Origin: Muscardinus avellanarius
Lineage: Eukaryota > Chordata > Mammalia > Rodentia > Gliridae
Assembly: GCA_963383645.1 (NCBI GenBank)
Contig: OY726557.1
Coordinates: 123,120,723-123,184,722, forward strand
DNA length: 64,000 nt
Reading direction: 5' to 3'
A program made the position numbers and the translations under genes. Positions 56,728 through 64,000 of the stretch are shown piece after piece. Every line of letters starts with the position of its first letter. Position 1 is the first letter of the stretch. The notes under the pieces were generated by a model. That model had not been told where the DNA came from. It did no database searches and worked only from the letters and a program-made list of their open reading frames with translations.

Positions 56728-56888
56728 AAGCAGGGTGTAATCCCAGCACTTGAGAGGCTGAGACAGAAGGATCCCAGGTTCAAGGCCAGCCATAGCAATG
56801 TAGTAATACCCTCAGCAACTTAGCAGGACCCTGTTTTCAAGTATAAAATAATACAGGGCTGGTGGTATCCCTGGCTTCAATCCCCAGT
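56728..56888 (+). mobile_element. Degenerate dimeric SINE, sense
   Basis: GTAATCCCAGCACTTGAGAG, linker and a shortened right half ending TTCAATCCCCAGTTTAG. Confidence 0.8.
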
Positions 56889-57649
56889 TTAGTAAATATC
56901 TAAAAATAAATCAGGAGCCCACAGCTCAGGGTGACATTGCTCCTTGACAGTCCTACCAGGTTACTATCAGGTGCTCACCATCTGTCAGGTGAGGAGCAGA
57001 GGTTGGCTGGCCTGTTCAGGTGGGGCTGCCAGAGCCCCCATGCCACCCTAACACTTATGCTGAAGAAAGACACCAGCTCTGCAGCAAGCATGCAGACATT
57101 GACATTACCTGGAGGGCCCCCGGGGCCTCGAAAGCCCTGGACTCAGGCGGAGGAGGTAGTGACCCTGTGCCTGCAGCAGAGGCCAGGCTAGGAAGGGGTT
57201 CCGAGTTGGAACCAGTCTTTAGACAAGGAAGCAGAAAGAGAGTACCAGGAGGCCCCACTGGTCAGGCGGAGTGCTGAGGAGGACACCCACCCGGGAGCAC
57301 TGCTCACCGAGAACGCAGGGCTGTCGAGGAAAAGGCTGTGTGTTCCAGGTGTACACTCAGCCCTCTGACCTGGTTGTGACCCTGGACTCCCCCTCCCCAC
57401 GCCCCACTCCCATCCCAAAAGATTCTGAAGGGAATGGGAAGCTTTGGAGGAAGGTGACCAGAGGAACCGCTCAGGTGGGGATAGTGAGGAGCAGGGGTGC
57501 TGTGGGAGGGGAAGCCTGCGCTGGCCGCAGCCCAGAGCGGACGGCAGCATCTGGACAGCTCCCTCACCAGGACTTAGGCAGTTTCCAAGAAGTCTAGGAA
57601 GAAATGGGTTAAGTTGGTGGGCGGTGGGCAGGGGCATCTTGCTATGGGA

Positions 57650-58420
57650 AGGGAAGCTCGGCTCCTGCGGGCTAAAGCGACCCGCGGAGCAGATGAGAGG
57701 GTGCGGGTCCTCGAGATGCGGGTCGCAGTGGACACCCGCCGCTGCGGCAGCGCCCGCCTGGACGTCTGCGCTCTCCGGCCGGCGGTCCTGCGGAGAAGCC
57801 GCTGCCCTGCCGGAGTTCCCTGCGCGGAACGAAACAGCCTTCCAACAACCCGCTTCCCCTGAACCGTGCTCCTGATCGGCAGCTGGGCGCACGGATGCTG
57901 CGGGCCGGCCCTGCGGTGCCGGTGCGGGTGCCGCCCGCAGACTGCAGAGGCGGCGGGCCCCGGGCTGATGGCGGGGCCCCGGGACCCCTAGGCGGCCGGC
58001 AGCCTGCCCGGCCCCGCGCCGCCACCAGCCCTCCTGCGGCTGGAGCGCTTCCAGAGCGCGGCGCAGACACGCTCGCCGCGGCGCGCTCCGCCGTGCTCCC
58101 GCTCCGGCCCGGCTCCTCCTCCTCCGCCCTCCAGCCGGGCTCCCGCAGCCGCTCCAGAGGCGGGGAGCGCGCCGCCCTCGGCTCCCTGCGCCTCCCCTCG
58201 CGCTCTGCCCGCTAACTTTCCCCAGCCCGACCCGCGGCGCAGAGCTGCGGGGCCGACTGCCAGCCTCCGGCGGAGAGCGCGGCGGTGCCGGGCGTCCCAT
58301 CCCGCGCCCTCCGCGCGCTCCGGAGAGGACAGGACGATGCCCGGGGCTGGAGACCGAGGCAAAGCCCTGGCGCGATGGCTGGGCACTGGGCTTTTGGGTA
58401 AGGCAGCCCCAGTTTGGTTT
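57650..58420 (+). promoter_or_regulatory. SCN4B: CpG island promoter and 5' UTR of SCN4B
   Basis: This is the only strongly GC-rich, CpG-dense block in the window. Many CG dinucleotides, GGGGC/CCCGCC boxes and CGGCGG strings run from about 57650 into the SCN4B exon. No TATA box is apparent, as expected for a dispersed CpG-island promoter. Long open frames on both strands here are a by-product of GC richness. Confidence 0.8.
58337..58397 (+). CDS. SCN4B: SCN4B first coding exon (sodium channel beta-4), partial gene
   Basis: The ATG at 58337 begins MPGAGDRGKALARWLGTGLL (20 codons plus one base), almost identical to the human beta-4 N-terminus, followed by a GTAAGG donor at 58398. This is the signal peptide exon. 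The Ig domain, membrane span and tail lie beyond the window, since no match to them was found up to 64000. The phase-1 exit matches SCN2B exon 1. Beta-4 is disulfide-linked to Nav alpha subunits and is known for its role in resurgent current. The exon sits inside a CpG island downstream of SCN2B, as in the human gene order. Confidence 0.93.
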
Positions 58421-61400
58421 CTTCTTTCTCCTCTTCCTTCCCCCACCCCATCCCAGAGGCGTAGGCGCTCCAGAAGAGGGGCGCCTTGGACCGGGTGGGC
58501 TCAGAGCGCGGCACTGAAGGAGTATCGGCGGCCACGTCTTCCCGCCGGACTCCTGGCGCCCAGCCTGTGCTCCCTGGGGACTGTGCACCCATCCCCAACC
58601 CATGCCAGCCTCAGGATGAGTTTTTTTTTTTCCCCCTTTCCTGTCTCTGGTGCTTTCAGCTCCAGGATTTTGGAGCCGGATCTTGGGGCTGCCGCAGGGA
58701 TCTCCCTAGTTCAGAGTTACAGGCATGCTAGGGAAGTGGGTCTGTGCCAGGTGGTTGCACGCATGATTGTTGGGGTGGGGTTTCCCACCCCTGCCCGGAG
58801 CCGTTTGATTGTTTCCCAGGCATTTGGCATGCACCAATGGGGTACAGGCAGCTCCCCTTCCTCCTGGGTCCCCTACCTTCTCCCTTCAGCTCAGAGAGGC
58901 AGGGAGGACTGCTCAGAAGCCACTGTTTAGGAAGGGCCCCATTCTCAGGGAGGGCCTGTGTAGGCTCTTTATCTTTGGGATGACCATGAAGATTGAGGAG
59001 ACATGCCCAGAGGACACAGAGGAAACGGAGTATTGTTAATACCTATTAATATACACACGGTAGTCTCGAGTGTCAAACTCCAAGAGATTAGGGAATATTT
59101 ATTAGTCCAAAATGTAATCTCCTCATAAATCATAGCTGGATTTCAATGTAAGCCAACTCATCTCGGGCGCCTGCGTCTCTTCCTGTTTTTATTTGTCGGA
59201 TTTGGCTTTTGGAGGCTCCTCTGCCTCCGCGGGGTCAGGGACAGGATAGAGATGCTTGTGCTGAAGGTGGGGGGACCTTTAAGGGAAGTTGCTGCTGCTT
59301 CTCACCTGCAGACCAAATGCAGCCTGGACGTCTGTACCTGTGGGGTGGGGCAGAGCTAGCCTTTACTGTTCAGAGCTGCTGATTTATTTACATCTCTGCA
59401 GCTGGATAAAAGACACTGTTGTTTTCTCTTGTGCCCCTGGCATCGATGTCCTGTGGGCTTCACAGTGACCCCAATGAAGTGGGCCTCTGGGGCCTGAGGC
59501 TCCTCTTCTTGGGATGGGGACAGCTCCACTCCGCAGTTCCTCTGGGTCCCCACGGTGGCTGTGGGAGGAGTCTGGGGTCACGGATACATGGAGACTTATG
59601 CAGTCATTAAACTACTTCATTTGACACTGCGGCTTCCTTGCTTCCTGTGCCTGGTTGGTGAGATGCCAACCCCGGGCTGTTAGAATATTCGTAGAACCAG
59701 ACTTTGTGGGCAACCAGAGGGCCCTGGGAACTGTGTGCATGTGTGTGCGCATGTGTACAGGGTGGGGCAGGGTCTTGGTACATTTTTCCAGGTGGAAGCC
59801 CCATTTCTCCAAGGAGGAATGATGAGATAGGGGCAGGGGCCATGGGAGCAGATCTAGATGAATCCTAGAGCTACTTCTGGGAGCACAGGACAGAACCAAG
59901 TGACTCAGAGATGGAAGGCTCTACCTGCTCTGGCCCCTGAGCCTCTGGTCTGCAGAGGAACTACAAACACAGTCTCCCTCTGGGCTTTGCCCAGGCCGCC
60001 ACTGACTGAGCCCTCACAGGTGTGCTGCTCTGAGCTTGGGGCATAGATGATATCCTCGTTGTGGGTCTAGTGGGGGAGATGCAGAGAGGACTGGATGGCC
60101 AGCAGGAACTGTTTCCTGAGCATCAGAGCAGGCAGGGACTTGAGAAGCACAAAGCTCTTTTACGGATGAGAGACCCTTCTTCCAGACAGGGACAGTGACT
60201 CGCCCAAGGCTGCGTGGCCAGTCTAGTGTTTAATGGGACAGGATTCAGGCTGCTTGGCTCTGGCACACCACACTGCCTCCCACTTATCAGAAGTCTGGTG
60301 AGGAGGAAGATCCCCACAGGATCCCGCATAGGGCTGGAGGGTCAGTGAGGCTCCGGAGAGTGGTGTGGAAAGATAGAGGCTTAGAGGGGCCCATAGCTGC
60401 TGGGGAGACCGACTGGGTCACAGCAAATTCCCGGGAGTCTTCTTCCCTTCTTGCCACATCAAACTCAGCCTCATAGAATGATATTTTACTCCAGCGATTT
60501 TGTGCAACCCGACAAGATGCCTTTTTCTTAAACTGAGAGGCTGTTTTGAGGCCCCACATGACAGTTGAGGTTCTGGTCTTAAGAATGTAGCTGGCAACAC
60601 GTCTGTCTTGCCCACCCTTTCCTTGTTTCCTGATTTGCTTAATTGCTGTGATCTGTGTTTAATTATCACTTGTGAGGGTGCTGTGTTGTAGCACTCTCTC
60701 TCTCCCTTGGTGTGTATTTATTAAGGGCTTGTTTAATGAGAACACAATTAAGTCCCACTCAGAGGAAGGAAATGGAAAGGGTAAGCCAGGGGGTTCCTGG
60801 AGAAGAGAGGGGGAGCAGAAGAGGGATATGGCCAATTTGAGTCTGGAAAGGTTGGGTAGTTCTCTTTCAAGGCTCTTGGGAATGGAGAGAGGGCTGAGTC
60901 CTTACACCCTGATGACTAGTAACCTCCTAGTAGGAGACTCTGGGTGTACTGCACTGCCTTGCCCTGTGACAGGTCCTTGAGGGGGTGTAGAAATATTCAC
61001 AGACGCTAAGGGTGGGCAAGGCTTACATCCTCTGCTCAGAAGCCTGCAAGAGGAGCAACCTGCACGCTGTACTTGTTTGCAAAGCTGGTTTTGTTGAGAA
61101 TCCAGGGCTGTCTCAGAGGCTTGCAAAGCTCTTGGGGCTAGGCAGGAAGCAGGCAGGTTGCCTAGGGCCTGGGAGCTGAAATCTTTCCTTTGTCTTTGGG
61201 CCCAGGGGCTTTGCCTGGCCCAGCCCTGCCTCCCACAGCCCCCAGAGCCTGCTGCCCTCCGCTCACTCTCTGCCTCCTCCAGGGCCAGAGTGTCTCGACT
61301 GAATTTCTGCTTGCTATGCCGACAGAGTCCTCAGAGCTAGACTTAGAGTGGACACCCTCATGCCCTCCTTCCTCCTCCTGCCCCGGGGTAGGTGTGACAG

Positions 61401-62680
61401 ATACCCAGATGTGGGGAAAGGTGGTAGAATGTTTCCCACCTGGCATTTGTCTTGGACCACATGGTAGCTGCCACCAGATTCCTGCTGGTGTGGATATTTC
61501 ATAACATTTGCATGTATTTGCTACTTTTTTACTTTAATTAAACTGGGGAATCCTGAGTCCCTTCTCAGACAAAGCCCTGACACCTGGACAGATGAGGGTG
61601 TCAGGGAGCCAGGATTCATAGGACATCAAGGGAAGGGATTCCAGAGTGGCTAAGTGACAAGTGGAGGCCAGACTGTGGGGCACAGAACCAAGGCCCAAGG
61701 ACTGGGACCTGGGGGGGCTTGTCCATCAATCACAGTGCCAGAAAGTGCCTCCCACTCCCAATCACACAGCACAGCCTGGCATTCTAAAGAGCTGAGTCCA
61801 GGTCAGAGCAAAACAAGTCCTTTACTTCAGGGAATTAGCCACATGGAAAGATGTGGTATGGGGCAAAAGTAGAAATCAATGTTCAAGTGGCCTGGCCACA
61901 CTCTTGGCTGTCACTGGTCATTAAAGGAGCCTAGGTGTGTCCTGGTTACAGCCGTGCCTGGGGCTAGCCCTGCCCCTCCCCCTTTTGCACACTGCCCTCT
62001 ACCCGCAGGGCACCTGCTCAGGAAAGCCCCTCCTGCATCTCACAATCTCGTTGGCTCACACAAAGCTCAAGAGGTAGGAGAGTTTACAGCCACGTGGGCA
62101 CCGGTGTGGGGGTGCGCATGCCCAGGTGGCACCTCTGACTTCCTCAAGGTCAAGGGGCAGAGTGGGGCCAGCCTGGCACCTGCTGACCTGTCCTTGCCCG
62201 GCCTGGCCATCCTGCTGAAGCAGCCCTCTGGGGGCCTCTAGTGGACCACATGCCTGCTCCCTCCTTCTCTGCCGCCCAGCCTCACAGGTGAGAGTGGGCT
62301 GGAGGCAGACCCCTGGGCTCTCCTGTGCTCAGACCCCCCAGACTTAGGAGGCTGGCAGGTTTTAGGACCAGCTGGGAGGCTGTGTGGTGGAGGAGACAGG
62401 TGTGCCCAGCTCCTTTGATGCCTTAACCCCGGGCAGGAATCTGGACTCCACTGGGCAAACTGTCTCCACGTTTCCCCTTTATCTTCTGCAGGTCAAGAAG
62501 GAAATGGCAGTGTTTCCCTCAGAGAGTCTTGAGTGTATTACAGTTAAGTCATCCAGCCCAGGCAGAAATGAACACTGTGAGCAAGGAAGAGTGCTCTCCT
62601 CTACACCTCTATTCCAACCCTTTTTTGCTTTTATTTGTTTCTTTCATTTATCTATTTAAAGCAATCAAAAGTATCCCCTT

Positions 62681-63058
62681 AGCTGAGAATGGTGGCACAC
62701 ACCTTTAATTCTAGTACTTTGGTGGCTGAGACAGGAGGATCACAGGTTTGAGAACAGCTTCAGCAACTTGACATGACCCTGTTTCAAAATAAAAAATAAA
62801 ATCGGGCTGGAGGTTTAGCTCAAAGGTAAAATGCCCCTGGGTTCTATCTCCAGTACCCCCCTCAAAGTATCCCCCTTGTCATGGGTGTCTTTTGTATTGT
62901 TCCACCCCTCCCCTTTGGTACTGAGCATTGAACCCAGGAGTGGTCTACCTTGAAGCTACATCTCCAGCCGTTTAAATTTATTTTTATTTTGAAATAGGAT
63001 TTCACTGAGTTGCTGAGGCTGCCCTTGAACCTGTGATCCTCCAGTCTTAGCCTCATTC
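62681..63058. mobile_element. Two facing SINEs in SCN4B intron 1
   Basis: Sense copy 62681-62868 and antisense copy 62911-63058 lie about 40 bp apart and could fold back as an inverted repeat in RNA. Confidence 0.82.
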
Positions 63059-63534
63059 CTGGTCAGGATTGGGAGGGGGAATTTAGCCTCTGGCTTGAGT
63101 TCCCACATCCTCTCTCCATTGCTCTTGCTTCCTGGGCTTTGGAGTAGGAGCTGCTGCACCCCTTAGAGCCCAGCTACCAGGAAGCTGCCTTTTCCTTGAT
63201 CTTTGGCTTGGGGGGGCTGTGGGGCGGCTGAGCGGCAAAGCTGGGGTCTCCCAACAGAGAGCCATCTCTTCTAGGGTAGGTCCCAGGCTGGAAGGTAGAA
63301 CCCTATGCTGGCTCCACCTCTAGACCTCTGGAGGAAGAGGAGCTAGAGGAGGGCAGAGACAAAAGGAAAATCAGGAGCTCCAAGGAGCACCAAGCCCTGG
63401 CAACGCTGTTCTCTGGGAGGGTGAAAAGCAGTTTTCTGAGTGTGCCTGCCTACTTCCTGGGTGTGTGGCATTAGCAAGTGAATCTCTTTGAGCCATGTTT
63501 CTTCTTTGTTTCTTGAGAATAAGAATAACTATCA

Positions 63535-63750
63535 GCTGGGCGTGGTGGCACATGCTTGTAATCCCAGTATTTGGGAGGCTGAGACAGGAAAATGGTGGTT
63601 CATGGACAGCCTCAGCTACTACTTCGTGAGGCCCTTTGCAACTCAGTGAGACCCTGTTTCAAAATAAATAAAAAATAGGGCTGGGGTGTAGCTTGGAGGT
63701 AGAATGCCCCTGGGTTCCATCAACAGTACAGAAAGAAAGAAAGAAAGAAA
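63535..63750 (+). mobile_element. Dimeric SINE with GAAA tail, sense
   Basis: AGCTGGGCGTGGTGGCACAT to GGTTCCATCAACAGTAC with GAAA units. Confidence 0.88.
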
Positions 63751-63927
63751 GATCTCTTATAGGATAATTATAAGGATTAAATTAAATGGTATATAAGAAA
63801 AGATCTGTCCTATTGTATAGTGAGTGTTCAGTTGTAGCTGGGCCATTTACTCTGCAGCCCCTGGAAAAGTCACTGACATCTCTGAGCCTGGATTTTTTTT
63901 GCATCTGTAAAATGAGAACAAAAAATG

Positions 63928-64000
63928 AGCTGGGCATGGTGGCCTATGCTTGTAATCCCACAACTTGGGAGGCTGAGACAGGAGGATTGCAGGCTTGAGA
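63928..64000 (+). mobile_element. SINE cut by the window edge
   Basis: Left half only: GAGCTGGGCATGGTGGCCTA and GAGGCTGAGACAGGAGGATT. The rest lies outside the window. Confidence 0.85.

Larger units (their letters stand above)
58398..64000 (+). other. SCN4B: SCN4B intron 1 (5' part)
   Basis: Intron sequence runs from the GTAAGG donor to the window end. Repeats are sparse until 62681. Single-copy AT-rich stretches at about 59030-59215 and 60440-60770 stand out and could be regulatory. A MIR-like segment lies near 60130-60290. No further SCN4B exon was found. Confidence 0.8.

Noticed and set aside
57188..58603. A 471-codon open frame on the minus strand across the SCN4B CpG island
   Set aside because: It is Arg/Gly/Ala/Pro-rich with no recognisable domain. 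It overlaps the GC-rich promoter and the real plus-strand SCN4B exon. GC-rich DNA has few stop codons by chance.

Overview
This is nuclear DNA from a placental mammal, most likely a non-murid rodent. Three genes from the cluster on human chromosome 11q23 lie in the same order and on the same strand (+): JAML, SCN2B and the first coding exon of SCN4B. Dimeric SINEs are spread through the window. Each has a left half like 7SL/B1, an A-rich linker and a right half like tRNA/ID. This is the B1-dID type known from squirrel-, dormouse- and beaver-like rodents. I cannot name the species from the sequence alone.

Layout. 1-3867: upstream flank of JAML with SINE and old antisense L1 fragments. 3888-29985: JAML, nine coding exons giving 365 residues (signal peptide, two V-type Ig domains, one membrane span, and a cytoplasmic tail with a YMTM PI3-kinase motif). 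Its intron 6 holds a 2.8-kb LINE-1-derived insertion with intact target-site duplications. 30-35.7 kb: JAML 3' UTR, then an intergenic stretch rich in repeats. 35.7-49.09 kb: SCN2B, four coding exons giving 215 residues, with a 3.2-kb 3' UTR ending at an AATAAA. 49.1-57.6 kb: intergenic DNA without a supported gene. 57.65-58.42 kb: a CpG island carrying SCN4B coding exon 1 (58337-58397). The rest of the window is SCN4B intron 1.

How the genes relate. All three encode single-pass membrane proteins with V-type Ig domains. JAML is a leukocyte adhesion and costimulatory receptor. SCN2B and SCN4B are auxiliary beta subunits of voltage-gated sodium channels. Every complete Ig domain here (two in JAML, one in SCN2B) is encoded by an exon pair with the same intron phases, 1-0-1, which fits descent from one ancestral exon pair by local duplication.

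The most unusual item is the mobile element at 20982-23754. It has an L1 5' UTR with an internal ~208-bp repeat, an almost open ORF1, no sense-strand ORF2, an antisense piece of an old L1 ORF2 in ORF2's place, and an L1-type 3' end. One pair of 14-bp target-site duplications flanks the whole unit. It looks like a half-L1 (HAL1-type) chimera that moved as a unit. Other points of interest are a 56-bp templated insertion inside a SINE, a young SINE subfamily with a shortened tRNA-like half, in-frame length differences in JAML, and microsatellites grown from SINE tails. I found no bacterial, phage, CRISPR or intact viral features.
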